A stretch of DNA of 64,000 nucleotides, from assembly GCA_003161575.1 (NCBI GenBank), contig PMOE01000059.1, positions 89,524 through 153,523 of the forward strand, given 5' to 3'. Positions 1 through 8,375 of the stretch are shown piece after piece. Position numbers and translations under genes: made by a program. Every line of letters starts with the position of its first letter. The first letter of the stretch is position 1. Source of the DNA: Acidimicrobiaceae bacterium (lineage in GTDB: Bacteria; Actinomycetota; Acidimicrobiia; Acidimicrobiales; RAAP-2). Below the pieces are notes generated by a model, which was not told where the DNA came from, did not search any database, and saw only the letters and a program-made list of their open reading frames with translations.

Positions 1-137
1 TGCAGGTACACGAGCCGCACCAGGTTGCCCTGCACCTTGTCGGGTGGGGTGACCCACAACGCGAGCCAGACGGTGGCCGCGCTCGACACGACCGCCAGCG
101 CTCCGACGATCCGGACCCAGCGGGGTTGGGCGGTCAC
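1..137 (-). CDS. ccmC: Cytochrome c biogenesis protein CcmC, N-terminal part
   Basis: This is the first 45 codons of a gene that runs off the left edge. The frame begins with GTG whose first bases overlap the TGA of ccmB (GTGA), so the two are translationally coupled. The peptide has a hydrophobic first segment (about residues 8-27) and ends in a QGNLVRLVYL-like stretch, which matches the start of the first periplasmic loop of CcmC/CcsA heme-handling proteins. In the family CcmC works with CcmA and CcmB to deliver heme for c-type cytochrome assembly. The CcmC identity rests on the operon and this short motif. Confidence 0.75.
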   Translation of the reverse strand, partial: MTAQPRWVRIVGALAVVSSAATVWLALWVTPPDKVQGNLVRLVYL

Positions 138-802
138 GATGCCTCCTGTAGCGGGCCGTAGAGGACGAGGCCGAGCACCAGATACGCCACGGCGAATGGC
201 CCGAGGATCCGGAGCCACGAGACCCCGCTGGCCACACTCCCGCCGATGGCCGCCGCCCATGCGCGCGAACCGGCCAGCAGCACCGGGGCGACGACCGGCA
301 GCACGAGGAGGGGAAGGAGGGTCTCGCGGACCCGCAGACCGGCCGACAGCGCGCCATAGATGACTCCCGCCGAAGCGAGCCCGATGGTGGCGAGCACCGA
401 GGCCACCAGGGCGAGCCAGGGGGTACGGAGGTGCACACCGAACAAGACGGTCACCCCGGCCCACAGCACGGCTTGGAGGACCAGGAGCTCGAGGAACACA
501 GCGCTGGCCTTGCCGAGGAAGATCCCCGCCGGGTCGATGCCCGAAAGACGCAGCCCGTCGCGGGTCCCCTCCCCCGACTCGATGGCCACGCTGCGCTGGA
601 CGGCGAGCACCGTCGAGAAGAGCACGGCCAGCCAGAACAACCCGGGTGCCGCCTGGCGCAACGCCAGCTGGCCGGGGCCGAGGGCGAACGCGAAGAGAAC
701 GAGGGACAGCATGGCGAAGGGCAGCACCTGCCAGAGTGCCACCCGCGACCGGGCCTCGATCCGCAGGTCCTTGCCGGCCACCAACAGCGCGTCACGCAAC
801 AT
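134..802 (-). CDS. ccmB: Heme exporter membrane subunit CcmB
   Basis: A 222-residue, very hydrophobic protein with about six membrane segments, the usual size and shape of CcmB, the membrane subunit paired with the CcmA ATPase in cytochrome c maturation. I chose ATG at 802 (MLRDALLVAGKDL) because GGAGG lies just upstream and the conserved CcmB start follows; a longer frame reaches 847 but would overlap ccmA by 56 bases. The gene overlaps the end of ccmA by 11 bases and the start of ccmC by 4, so the three form one tightly packed leftward operon. Confidence 0.88.
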   Translation of the reverse strand: MLRDALLVAGKDLRIEARSRVALWQVLPFAMLSLVLFAFALGPGQLALRQAAPGLFWLAVLFSTVLAVQRSVAIESGEGTRDGLRLSGIDPAGIFLGKASAVFLELLVLQAVLWAGVTVLFGVHLRTPWLALVASVLATIGLASAGVIYGALSAGLRVRETLLPLLVLPVVAPVLLAGSRAWAAAIGGSVASGVSWLRILGPFAVAYLVLGLVLYGPLQEAS

Positions 803-1493
803 GGGTGTCCTCCGCGCCGAGCGCGGCAAGCGGAGCTCTCCGCCCACCGCGCTGCTCTGCCGCCATCCGCCCCCCCGCCATGGTGACGACCCGGTCGGCC
901 AGGGGCACGGTCAGGTCGGGCTCATGCGAGCTCAACAGCACGCAGGTTCCGGCGGCAACCGCCTCGTTGATCAGCTCCGCGAGCAGGCGACGACCGGCAG
1001 CATCGAGACCGGCGTGCGGCTCGTCGAGCAACCAGAGTTCGGGGGCGCGAGCGACAAGGGCGGCGAGCGCGACCCGACGGCGCTGGCCGGCCGAGAGCCG
1101 ACCGACCGGGGTACGGGCCAGCCGGCCCACCAGACCCAGACGCTCGAGCGCTGGTTTCGCCGTGGCGGCCGGCAGTCCGAGGGCGCGCACGGCGAATCGC
1201 ACGTTCTCTGCGGCGGTCAGCTCGTCGTAAAGGGGGGCGGCGTGGCCGAGCAGGCCAACTTGGTGTCGGACCGCGGCCTGATCGACCCGTAGGTCACAAC
1301 CGAGCACCACTGCCTCACCCGAGGTGACGGGCATCAACCCGGCGCAGGCCCGTAGCAGGCTGGTCTTGCCGGCCCCGTTCGGACCGACGACCACCACGAC
1401 CTCACCGAACGCGACCGAGAGGTCGACACCGGCGAGGGCGGGGAACCGGCCGGCGAGCGCGACGGCGGTACGGAGTTGGACTGCGGGGGCCAT
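792..1493 (-). CDS. ccmA: Heme exporter ATP-binding subunit CcmA
   Basis: An ABC ATPase of 233 residues. Walker A GPNGAGKT lies near residue 37, the signature reads LSAGQ, Walker B is LWLLDEP and the H-loop histidine is in LLSSHE, so all catalytic elements are intact. With the CcmB-like gene directly downstream it is assigned to the heme/cytochrome c maturation transporter. ATG at 1493 (MAPAVQL) has a GGGAAGG sequence upstream; an in-frame ATG at 1508 is possible but has no purine-rich site. It lies 57 bases after ccdA in the same direction. Confidence 0.88.
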   Translation of the reverse strand: MAPAVQLRTAVALAGRFPALAGVDLSVAFGEVVVVVGPNGAGKTSLLRACAGLMPVTSGEAVVLGCDLRVDQAAVRHQVGLLGHAAPLYDELTAAENVRFAVRALGLPAATAKPALERLGLVGRLARTPVGRLSAGQRRRVALAALVARAPELWLLDEPHAGLDAAGRRLLAELINEAVAAGTCVLLSSHEPDLTVPLADRVVTMAGGRMAAEQRGGRRAPLAALGAEDTHVA

Positions 1494-1550
1494 GACCTTC
1501 CCGCCCATGCTACGGGGGAGGGGTCCGCCGAAGCCAAGCGCCCCAGGGGC

Positions 1551-2600
1551 TCAGCTGCTCGTCAGGCGATGGAGGCCCAAGTGGTTGAGCAGGTCCGAGA
1601 ACTGCGATGACAGCCACCCGAGCTGGCCGGCAAGCAACAGCACGCCGAATCCCACCAAGATCCCGCCGGCCAGCAGGTGGATGATCCACAGTCCTCGCCG
1701 CGCCCGGGCATACACCGAGGTCAGGCGCCCGAAGGCCAAGCCGGTGACCAAGAAGGGCACGCCCAGTCCGAGTGAGTAGGAAAAGAGCAGGACCACCCCC
1801 CCGGCGAGGGTCGAACGGGCGGCCGCGAGCCCCAAGACGGCGGCCAGCACCGGCCCGATGCACGGGGTCCAGGCGAAGGCGAAGGCCATGCCCATGATCG
1901 GCGCGGCCCAGGCGCCGAGAGCCGAGGGTCGGACCTGGAACCGGCGATCCCCGATGAGCCGGCCAACGACGGCGGCCCGGCCGGCTCCGATCCGGGCCCA
2001 AAAGCCCGCCGGCAGGGCACCCAGTAACAGCACCACACCGAGGGCCACCACCACACCTCCGGCCACCAGAGTGAGGGCCTGCTTGTGGGCGCCCAGGAGG
2101 TGGCCGAGCCCCGAGGCTGCGGCGCCGAGTGAGACGAAGACGACGGTGAAACCACCGACGAAGAGCGCGATGCCCCGGAGCAACGGGGCCAGTGGTGGGC
2201 CGGGCGTCACCCCGTCTTGCCCCGGTGCGACATCGACCGAACGCTGATCGTCCGGCGTGGTCATCGTCGGCGCGGTGTCCACCAGCGCGGTGTCGACCAG
2301 CGCGGTGTCGACCAGCGCGGTGCCCACCGACGCGGCGTCGCCCGGGGCGGTGTCGACCGGCACGGACTCGGTGGTGGCCCCACCGCTCCCCGCCATTGCT
2401 CGGACCTCGAAGGGCGCACTGCGCGAAGCGCTGCTCGGGGCCGGGCCCCTGGCCTCGAGCTCGGACGCCGAAAGCCCGGTGATCATCGACAGGTACCCCG
2501 GAACCAGCGGGAGGACGCAAGGCGAGAGGAAGGACAAGATCCCGGCGCCGAACGCCACGAGCACCCCGAGCGGGTCAGCAGTGATGAGGCCGGTCACCAC
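1551..2600 (-). CDS. ccdA: Cytochrome c biogenesis thiol-disulfide transporter CcdA
   Basis: A 349-residue membrane protein with the CcdA/DsbD transmembrane fold. The two redox cysteines are visible in PCVLP (Cys28) and TPCIGP (Cys247). In the family they pass electrons across the membrane to keep apocytochrome c thiols reduced. Hydrophobic segments flank both cysteines and continue to the C-terminus. The protein is longer than the usual 230-250 residues because of a loop at about residues 50-140, after the first helix, which holds pentapeptide repeats of the type VDTAL. It is upstream of ccmA in the same operon. The start is GTG (the first of two adjacent GTG codons). Confidence 0.88.
   Translation of the reverse strand: MVTGLITADPLGVLVAFGAGILSFLSPCVLPLVPGYLSMITGLSASELEARGPAPSSASRSAPFEVRAMAGSGGATTESVPVDTAPGDAASVGTALVDTALVDTALVDTAPTMTTPDDQRSVDVAPGQDGVTPGPPLAPLLRGIALFVGGFTVVFVSLGAAASGLGHLLGAHKQALTLVAGGVVVALGVVLLLGALPAGFWARIGAGRAAVVGRLIGDRRFQVRPSALGAWAAPIMGMAFAFAWTPCIGPVLAAVLGLAAARSTLAGGVVLLFSYSLGLGVPFLVTGLAFGRLTSVYARARRGLWIIHLLAGGILVGFGVLLLAGQLGWLSSQFSDLLNHLGLHRLTSS
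2266..2370. repeat. 15-bp tandem repeat inside ccdA
   Basis: About six to seven copies of a 15-base unit (accagcgcggtgtcg in its clean form). The copies at 2281-2295 and 2296-2310 are identical and the later ones decay progressively. Because 15 is a multiple of three, copy-number change would lengthen or shorten the CcdA loop by five residues without a frameshift. On the coding strand each copy encodes a V-D-T-A-L-like pentapeptide. Confidence 0.85.
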
Positions 2601-2647
2601 GGAACGGGCCCGGACGGCGGAGCGAGCACGCGCGCTCCGAACACCGC

Positions 2648-3619
2648 TTAACGCAGCTGGCTGCGGACCAAGGCGAGGTCGGCCTCCACCATCATGGTCA
2701 CCAGTCCGGGGAAGTCGAGCTCGCGCTGCCAGCCGAGCACCTCATGGGCTTTGGAAGGATCGCCGACCAGCAGGTCAACTTCGGCCGGCCGCAGAAACTT
2801 TTCGTCGATGATGACGTGCTGCTCCCAGTCGAGTCCGGCCGCTGAGAATGCGTGCTCACACAGCTCGCGCACCGAGTGCGTCTCGCCGGTAGCTACGACG
2901 AAGTCGTCGGGGGCGTCCTGCTGGAGCATGAGCCACATGGCCCGCACGTAGTCGGCCGCGTAGCCCCAGTCGCGCTGGGAGTCGAGGTTGCCGAGTGGGA
3001 GTTTGTCGGCCAGTCCGCAGGCGATGCGGGCGGCGCCATGGGTCACCTTGCGGGTCACGAACTCAAGCCCGCGGCGCGGAGACTCGTGGTTGAAGAGCAT
3101 CCCCGAGGAGGCGTGGAGGTCGTAGCTCTCGCGGTAGTTCACGGTGATCCAATGGCCGTAGACCTTGGCCACCCCGTACGGGCTGCGGGGGTAGAAGGGC
3201 GTGGACTCGCGCTGGGGAACCTCTTGGACCTTGCCGAACATCTCCGAGGAGCTGGCCTGGTAGAAGCGGATCTCGGGATCGACGGTGCGTATGGCATCGA
3301 GCAGCCGCGTCACCCCTAGCGCGGTGGTCTCACCGGTGAGCACCGGCTGACTCCAGCTGGTCTGGACGAACGACTGGGCCGCCAGGTTGTAGACCTCCTC
3401 GGGGCGGTGGTCCCGGAGCAACGAGATGAGGGACACCTCGTCGAGGAGGTCGCCGGCCACCAACGTGAGCCGGTCTTGGATGTGGGAGATCCGCTCGAAG
3501 TTGAGCGTGCTCGAGCGGCGGACCATGCCGACCACCTCGTAGCCCTGCTCGAGCAGGAATTCGGCCAGGTAGGAGCCATCCTGCCCGGTGACTCCCGTGA
3601 TCAGCGCTCGCTTCGCCAT
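2648..3619 (-). CDS. gmd: GDP-mannose 4,6-dehydratase
   Basis: A 323-residue extended short-chain dehydrogenase. The Rossmann motif reads [12 protein letters not shown] (residues 9-20), and the active site shows SSSEMFG (about 123-129) and YGVAK (Tyr148, Lys152). It converts GDP-D-mannose to GDP-4-keto-6-deoxy-D-mannose, the precursor of GDP-fucose, GDP-rhamnose or GDP-perosamine. The [20 protein letters not shown] region is present as [17 protein letters not shown] strong AGGAGGTC site precedes the ATG. It is slightly short at the C-terminus compared with the 340-370 residues common in the family. No fcl/epimerase follows, so the final sugar is unknown. Confidence 0.93.
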   Translation of the reverse strand: MAKRALITGVTGQDGSYLAEFLLEQGYEVVGMVRRSSTLNFERISHIQDRLTLVAGDLLDEVSLISLLRDHRPEEVYNLAAQSFVQTSWSQPVLTGETTALGVTRLLDAIRTVDPEIRFYQASSSEMFGKVQEVPQRESTPFYPRSPYGVAKVYGHWITVNYRESYDLHASSGMLFNHESPRRGLEFVTRKVTHGAARIACGLADKLPLGNLDSQRDWGYAADYVRAMWLMLQQDAPDDFVVATGETHSVRELCEHAFSAAGLDWEQHVIIDEKFLRPAEVDLLVGDPSKAHEVLGWQRELDFPGLVTMMVEADLALVRSQLR

Positions 3620-3959
3620 CGGATCGACCTCCTACCTGTGATCGGGGTGGTCAAGGGCCCCACTCGGCGCCCGTCTTTGCGCCCTGGGGCGCCTCAAACG
3701 GTACCTCACCGACCGGCGGCGACTTCCACCAGGCTCCCGCCTGCGGGCCCACATCGGGGCTGGCTCCACTCCTGTGGGCAGCGGAAGTCGGGCTGAGGAT
3801 GCGACGACCGATCACGCCTCTCCGAGTCGCGGGTGGCCCAACGCGATTCTGCAACTGGACCACCCCGACGACTGGCTCCGAGTGAAGATTGCCGGCGCGC
3901 CTTCACGTCTCGCCCTCACGACACAACGGCCCCACCGCGCACTGCAATAGGGTGCGGCG
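3620..3959. other. Intergenic region without a supported gene
   Basis: A 340-base gap between gmd (leftward) and a glycosyltransferase (rightward). It should hold both divergent promoters. Small open frames here lack start sites and family resemblance. I see no RNA gene. Confidence 0.6.
3948..3953 (+). promoter_or_regulatory. Candidate -10 hexamer for a leaderless glycosyltransferase
   Basis: TAGGGT sits 6 nt before the GTG at 3960 and there is no Shine-Dalgarno sequence, the layout of a leaderless transcript. No clear -35 is visible. Confidence 0.4.
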
Positions 3960-5003
3960 GTGCCGAGTGCGGCGATCATCTCGTTCCGTCTCGGCGGCAC
4001 CGACGGCGTGTCGATCGAGTCGGCAAAGTGGCAAGTCGCGCTCGAAGAACTCGGATTCAGCGTGTACACCGTGGCCGGTGAGGGCCCGGTGGACCACCTG
4101 GTCCCCGGACTGGCCGTCGGGGCGGCGTACGGTCCGAGCACGACGGAGATCACCATGGCTCTGGCCGGAGCCGATCTGGTCATCGTCGAGAATCTCTGCT
4201 CGCTCCCCCTCAACCCCGAGGCGGCCGATGTCGTCGCCGCCTGTCGGCGCGGTCGCCCGACAGTGCTCCACCACCACGACCTGCCATGGCAGCGTCCCCA
4301 TTTCGCCGACTACCCGCCGCCGCCCGACGATCCCGCTTGGCGCCATGTGACGATCAACGACCGCAGCCGGAGAGAACTGGCCGACCGCGACATCACCGCG
4401 GTGACCGTCTACAACACCTTTGATACCGACGCCCACCCGGGTCGGCGCGACCACACCCGCCACGGCCTCGGTGTTGGCGCCACCGAGCGTCTCGTGCTCC
4501 AGCCGACGCGCGCCCTGCCCCGCAAGAACGTTCCCGGCGGTCTGGCCCTGGCCGATGCCGTCGGCGCCACCTACTGGCTCCTCGGCCCGGCCGAGGACGG
4601 CTTCGGGCCCGAGCTCGACGAGGTGCTGGCCACCGCACGGGGACCGGTGCTCCACGGGGCCGCCCACGGGGGCGCCGGCACCCAGATCGCCGACGCCTAC
4701 GCCGCGTGTGACGTGGTCGTCCTCCCGTCGACCTGGGAAGGCTTCGGCAACCCGGCCATCGAGTCGGCCGTGTTCCTCCGACCGTTGGCCATCGGGCCCT
4801 ACCCGGTGGCCGAGGAGCTGGCCGCGTTCGGTTTCCGGTGGTTCTCCATTGGTGACCCCGGTTCCCTCCGACGCTGGCTCGACGATCCCGATTCCTCCCT
4901 GCTCGAGCACAATCTGGCTCTCGCCCGATCCCACTTCTCCAAGCGCGACCTCCCGGGTCGCCTGGCCGCGGTCCTCGAGGATTTCGACCGATCACCACAC
5001 TGA
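3960..5003 (+). CDS. Glycosyltransferase, GT4-like
   Basis: A 347-residue soluble protein with the shape of a GT-B glycosyltransferase. The C-terminal half carries DVVVLPSTWEGFGNPAIES (about residues 251-269), the nucleotide-sugar binding E-x7-E type motif of GT4 enzymes, and a QPTRALPRKN segment like the typical R-KN phosphate-binding region. The N-terminal half has a LxHHHDLPWQRP acceptor-side motif. Divergent from gmd, so it may use the GDP-6-deoxy sugar made by that enzyme, but this is inference. An in-frame stop lies 10 nt upstream, so GTG at 3960 is the first possible start. Confidence 0.75.
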   Translation: MPSAAIISFRLGGTDGVSIESAKWQVALEELGFSVYTVAGEGPVDHLVPGLAVGAAYGPSTTEITMALAGADLVIVENLCSLPLNPEAADVVAACRRGRPTVLHHHDLPWQRPHFADYPPPPDDPAWRHVTINDRSRRELADRDITAVTVYNTFDTDAHPGRRDHTRHGLGVGATERLVLQPTRALPRKNVPGGLALADAVGATYWLLGPAEDGFGPELDEVLATARGPVLHGAAHGGAGTQIADAYAACDVVVLPSTWEGFGNPAIESAVFLRPLAIGPYPVAEELAAFGFRWFSIGDPGSLRRWLDDPDSSLLEHNLALARSHFSKRDLPGRLAAVLEDFDRSPH

Positions 5004-5081
5004 GTGGGCGGGACACCCCCTCGGGCACACGAGATTCCGAGCACCGACGGCCCGGTGGCCCACCGCGCCGATCGGATGCCA

Positions 5082-5087
5082 TATCCT
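5082..5087 (+). promoter_or_regulatory. Candidate -10 hexamer for the TetR gene
   Basis: TATCCT lies 8 nt before the ATG at 5096, with no purine-rich ribosome site between, compatible with a leaderless mRNA. Confidence 0.4.
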
Positions 5088-5095
5088 GACGGGTC

Positions 5096-5785
5096 ATGGC
5101 GGACGCACTTCGAGCGACGGCGCTCGGCCACGCGGGAGCGGGCGATGGCCAGCCGGTGCGCCGGCTCAGCGCGAACGAACGGCGCCAACAGCTGTTCGCG
5201 GTCGCCCTCGAGCTGTTCGCCGACCACGGGTACCGGTCCACCACCATGGACGACATCGCCGAAGCGGCCGGCGTCACGAAGCCCCTGGTCTACCAGCACT
5301 TCTCCTCCAAGCGCGCCCTCTATCTCGAGCTGGTCGAATCGGTCTCACACGAGCTGCTCCTCGCGATCGCCACGGCCACGGCCACCGCCGTCGGCCCGCG
5401 TCAACAGGTCGAGTTCGGCTTTGCCGCCTACTTCCGCATGGTCGTGACCCACGAGGCCGCCTTCCGGCTCCTCTACGGACGCGAGGACGCCGACGACACA
5501 GAGCTCGGCGACGCCATGCGCCAGGTGGAAGACGCAATCGCCGAGGCCATCGACCCGCTGATCGACGCCGGGCTCGAACCCGAGCATCGGCGCTTTCTGG
5601 CCTACGCCGTCGTCGGCATGGCCGAAGGTGCGAGCCGGCAGTGGCTGGACCGGCGTTCCGCCGCCGTTCAGAGCGGCGAGAACGGTCGCGGGGTCGCGTT
5701 GGACCACGACGGCGAAGCGGTGCAACTCGCCGGTCGGCTGGCCGACTTCGCCTGGGCCGGGCTCCGGTCAGTGCACGCCGACTAG
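5096..5785 (+). CDS. TetR family transcriptional regulator
   Basis: A 229-residue regulator. The N-terminal helix-turn-helix occupies about residues 25-72 and shows the family pattern: ALELFADHGYRSTTMDDIA, then AGVTKPLVYQHFSSKRAL. The C-terminal two thirds are an all-helical ligand-binding and dimerisation domain with no recognisable subclass. A basic tail of about 24 residues precedes the HTH. It is 92 bases downstream of the glycosyltransferase but has its own promoter-like hexamer. No adjacent transporter or enzyme points to its target. Confidence 0.9.
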   Translation: MADALRATALGHAGAGDGQPVRRLSANERRQQLFAVALELFADHGYRSTTMDDIAEAAGVTKPLVYQHFSSKRALYLELVESVSHELLLAIATATATAVGPRQQVEFGFAAYFRMVVTHEAAFRLLYGREDADDTELGDAMRQVEDAIAEAIDPLIDAGLEPEHRRFLAYAVVGMAEGASRQWLDRRSAAVQSGENGRGVALDHDGEAVQLAGRLADFAWAGLRSVHAD

Positions 5786-5925
5786 AGAGAGTCACAACGC
5801 GGTGGGGTTCGGGGCCCCGGAGCCGTGCCGACACAGCGATCTGGGCCGAGGTGATGACCTTCTGACCACCGGGCCGGGCTGATGCGGCATGCGGCCGCCG
5901 GATCGCTGTTCGGGCAGCCGCCCAG

Positions 5926-6465
5926 CTAGGAGTCCGGGCGGTACAGCACGCAGATGTAGCTCGGCCCGTCATCGCTCGGATCGCCCGAGTCCACGGTTCC
6001 TGCCCAGACTCTCTCGAAGCCGGCCTTCTCAAGGACTCGCCACGACGCCCGGTTCCCCTGTTGGACGGCGATCACGATTGCGGGGATGTCCTTGTACCGG
6101 CCCCACGTGTCCTCGACGAACCGGGAAACGATCTGGGTGCCGAGGCCCCACCCAGTCAGCTTCTCGACCCCGACGAGATAGTCAATGCCCGCTGCGTCGT
6201 CCACATCGACTCCCACCGCCAACGCGCGGTGCCAACCCGGATTGTCGCTGAACCGGTACCGCTGAATCATGCCGATTGATTGACCCTCGCGTTCGACCAC
6301 GAACACCTCGGTTGGATCCGCACCGTCCACGCATGGCCCGTAGTTGCCTTCGACCACCATGGGATCGTGTTCTTCACGCCACCAGCGCGCTACGTGTGGG
6401 GCGGCGAGCCAACCCGACAGCATCGGGAAGTCGTCACGCGTCAGGGGTCGGAACTCAAGTGACAT
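5926..6465 (-). CDS. GNAT acetyltransferase, aminoglycoside 6'-N-acetyltransferase-like
   Basis: A 179-residue GNAT protein. The acetyl-CoA site region reads GWGLGTQIVSRFVEDTW (about residues 105-121) and the C-terminal strand NRASWRVLEKAGFERV is the usual GNAT end. The N-terminus (LAAPHVARWW) and the GIDYLVG segment resemble AAC(6') and related Acetyltransf_8 enzymes. Such enzymes transfer acetyl groups to amines; whether this one acts on aminoglycosides or a siderophore or a small metabolite cannot be read from the sequence. Environmental actinobacteria carry many such chromosomal homologues. Confidence 0.82.
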   Translation of the reverse strand: MSLEFRPLTRDDFPMLSGWLAAPHVARWWREEHDPMVVEGNYGPCVDGADPTEVFVVEREGQSIGMIQRYRFSDNPGWHRALAVGVDVDDAAGIDYLVGVEKLTGWGLGTQIVSRFVEDTWGRYKDIPAIVIAVQQGNRASWRVLEKAGFERVWAGTVDSGDPSDDGPSYICVLYRPDS

Positions 6466-6521
6466 GTGACGCGGACCCCGAGCACGTCGCTGTGGTCGAG
6501 ACCCTGCAATAGTGACCGGTT

Positions 6522-6920
6522 GTGGCCGGGTACAGCCAAACCCCCCTGCCGACCAAGCTCGGCCTAAGAGAGGGCGCGACGTTGGCGGTGTTGAACGGAC
6601 CCCCCGGCGTGCTCACCGATCTGCCGTCGGGTGTCGCGGTGAAGCACCAGGCACGAGGCACGGCCGACATTGTCGTCGCATTCTTCACCAAGCGATCACT
6701 CCTCGAGCGACGAATCAGCACGCTCGGAACGATGATCTTCCCCGCGGGCGGACTCTGGATCGCCTGGCCGAAACGCAGCTCTGGCGTCGAGACCGACATC
6801 ACCGACAATGGTATTCGGCAAGCGGCAATCCCTCTGGGCCTGGTCGACAACAAGGTCTGTGCCATCGATGAGACCTGGTCCGCTCTGAGGGTCGTCTGGC
6901 GCCGAGAGCGTCGGGTGTGA
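6522..6920 (+). CDS. DUF3052 family protein
   Basis: A 132-residue protein matching the actinobacterial DUF3052 family: MAGYSQTPLPTKLGL at the start, a DIVVAFF strand in the middle, LWIAWPK (about residues 76-82), and the highly conserved GLVDNKVCAIDETWSALR block near the end. Molecular function is unknown; a Streptomyces homologue has been linked to development, but I infer nothing further. The GTG start at 6522 gives the conserved N-terminus. It is a monocistronic gene, divergent from the GNAT gene. Confidence 0.85.
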   Translation: MAGYSQTPLPTKLGLREGATLAVLNGPPGVLTDLPSGVAVKHQARGTADIVVAFFTKRSLLERRISTLGTMIFPAGGLWIAWPKRSSGVETDITDNGIRQAAIPLGLVDNKVCAIDETWSALRVVWRRERRV

Positions 6921-7094
6921 AGCGTTGATCGGAATCCTGTTCGTGGCGATCTCTTCTCACATCGTGCTGCTCCCCGAAACCTGCGGCGGCCTCGACGACG
7001 CAGGCGACCTTGGCTGTCTTCATGGTCCCCATTGCGATCGCTGCGCCGGGGACTGCCCGGGACCCTCCAGCGCAGCGTTGCCCCGATCATCACT

Positions 7095-7136
7095 GACGCC
7101 GGCCGGAAGACGCCGGCCGGCAGACACCGGCAGCGA
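7095..7136. repeat. Three 14-bp tandem units forming a GC hairpin
   Basis: Units at 7095-7108, 7109-7122 and 7123-7136 (gacgccggccggaa and variants). The palindromic cores of the first two pair into a 9-bp stem (7098-7106 with 7113-7121, 6-base loop). It lies between two convergent genes, so it could end transcription, but there is no T tract. Confidence 0.6.
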
Positions 7137-7218
7137 AGCGCCGGGGCGCCATCTCGCGCCCACAGGACCCGCAAGACCGACCACCCGTGGGATCGCCGCG
7201 AGCATCGCCCGCGCTCGG

Positions 7219-7767
7219 TCAGACGGTGCGGCCGGCGAAGCTCATGAGCGTGGCCACGTCGTCGGCACCGGCCGGCGGTTCGAGGGCCGGGCCGAAGCCG
7301 CCGGGCCCCCGGAGTCGATCCCCCGCCGCAGAGAGGAAGCCGACGACGTGGGTGACCGAGTCGGGATCGAGTTCCTCGTTCCCCCCGGTCGCCCGGGCCA
7401 GGTCCCAGGTGTGGATGAGAGTGTCGGCACAGACCATGCGGCCGACCATGTCCTGGAACGTCATGTCCCCGAAGCGACTGTTGATCGTCCGTGTGGCGAT
7501 CGCCGGGTCGGCCAGCGCTGCCGTCATCGCCCCGGTGGCCTGTTCCCATTCCGCCATCACGTCGTCGTCGGCCCCGACCGCGGGCGCATCTGAACCGTCG
7601 AGCATCGAGAGCACATTGCGGTGGGTTCGCACGACGTGGGCGGCCACGTCGCCGGCGGTCCACTCCGAGCACGGCGAGGGCGACGACCAGGTGTCGGCGG
7701 GGGCGGCCGCGAGGCGCTCGGCGAACCCCGCGGCGATGGCGGCGTAGCGGTCCTGGATTTCGGTCAC
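7219..7767 (-). CDS. DinB-like maleylpyruvate isomerase family protein (TIGR03086 type)
   Basis: A 182-residue protein of the actinobacterial DinB-like/mycothiol-dependent superfamily. Visible are the CSEWTAGDVAAHVV segment (about residues 29-42), whose histidine is a usual metal ligand, and MVCADTLIHTWDLARATG (about 117-134) with another H-x3-D type site. TIGR03086 proteins are uncharacterised or act as mycothiol-dependent enzymes. The GTG at 7767 begins VTEIQDRY; a longer open frame upstream reads through the phosphatase gene in the wrong frame and is rejected. A TACGCT hexamer lies 5 nt before the GTG. Confidence 0.8.
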   Translation of the reverse strand: MTEIQDRYAAIAAGFAERLAAAPADTWSSPSPCSEWTAGDVAAHVVRTHRNVLSMLDGSDAPAVGADDDVMAEWEQATGAMTAALADPAIATRTINSRFGDMTFQDMVGRMVCADTLIHTWDLARATGGNEELDPDSVTHVVGFLSAAGDRLRGPGGFGPALEPPAGADDVATLMSFAGRTV

Positions 7768-7804
7768 GCTGCAGCGTACCGCCGGCCCGGGCGTGGTTTC
7801 AGGG

Positions 7805-8371
7805 TCAGATCCTCGCCGCCAGCTCGACGCAGAGGTCCCAGAGCTGGTGGGCACAGGCCACGTAGACCTCCTCGTCGCGGCCCGCCGGATCGGACACGTC
7901 CTCGTCGGAGTGCAGCGCCACATCGGCGAGCCCGAGGGCGCCCACCCGCTCGGCCAAGGGGGCCGGGCCGGGGGACAGATCGGCGCTGAGGCGGCGGATC
8001 GTCGCGGTCCGCGCCGCGGCCTCGGGATGTTGGCGGCGCACATAACGGACGTGGTCGGCCTCCATGCCGACGACCAGATCGGCCCGCACGAGATCGCCGG
8101 TCTTCAGCTGATGGCTGCGGTGCCGGGCCACCGGGGCGTCGGCGACGGCGGGGACCGAGGACAACGCGACGCGGGTTCGCATGCTCATCGGCTGGCCGTC
8201 GACGGCGTGGGTCCCCGCCGTCGCCACGCGCAGTCCGAGACCCTCCGCCTCGGACAAGGCGTCGAGCATGAACCCGGCCATCACCGATCGCGCGGCGTTG
8301 CCGGTGCAGATGACCAGCAGGTCGACCCCTATGGGTACCGCTGCCCCTATCTCGTCGTCAGGAGGAGCCAC
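7805..8371 (-). CDS. Low-molecular-weight protein tyrosine phosphatase family protein
   Basis: A 188-residue protein with the CX5R phosphatase loop as CTGNAARS near residue 22 and a DPAGRDEEVY segment near the C-terminus, where the aspartate of the DP pair serves as general acid in this family. The fold is shared by arsenate reductases and low-molecular-weight phosphatases; the DP motif favours a phosphatase. It begins with GTG four bases after the stop of the flippase/kinase-like gene. That suggests co-expression and perhaps a link to a cell-envelope process, as with phosphatases near polysaccharide export genes. Confidence 0.85.
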   Translation of the reverse strand: MAPPDDEIGAAVPIGVDLLVICTGNAARSVMAGFMLDALSEAEGLGLRVATAGTHAVDGQPMSMRTRVALSSVPAVADAPVARHRSHQLKTGDLVRADLVVGMEADHVRYVRRQHPEAAARTATIRRLSADLSPGPAPLAERVGALGLADVALHSDEDVSDPAGRDEEVYVACAHQLWDLCVELAARI

Positions 8372-8375
8372 GCTG

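Noticed and set aside
5926..6465. Reading the GNAT protein as a true aminoglycoside-resistance gene
   Set aside because: The fold and several motifs match AAC(6') enzymes, but many environmental homologues have other substrates, so the resistance claim is not supported by sequence alone.
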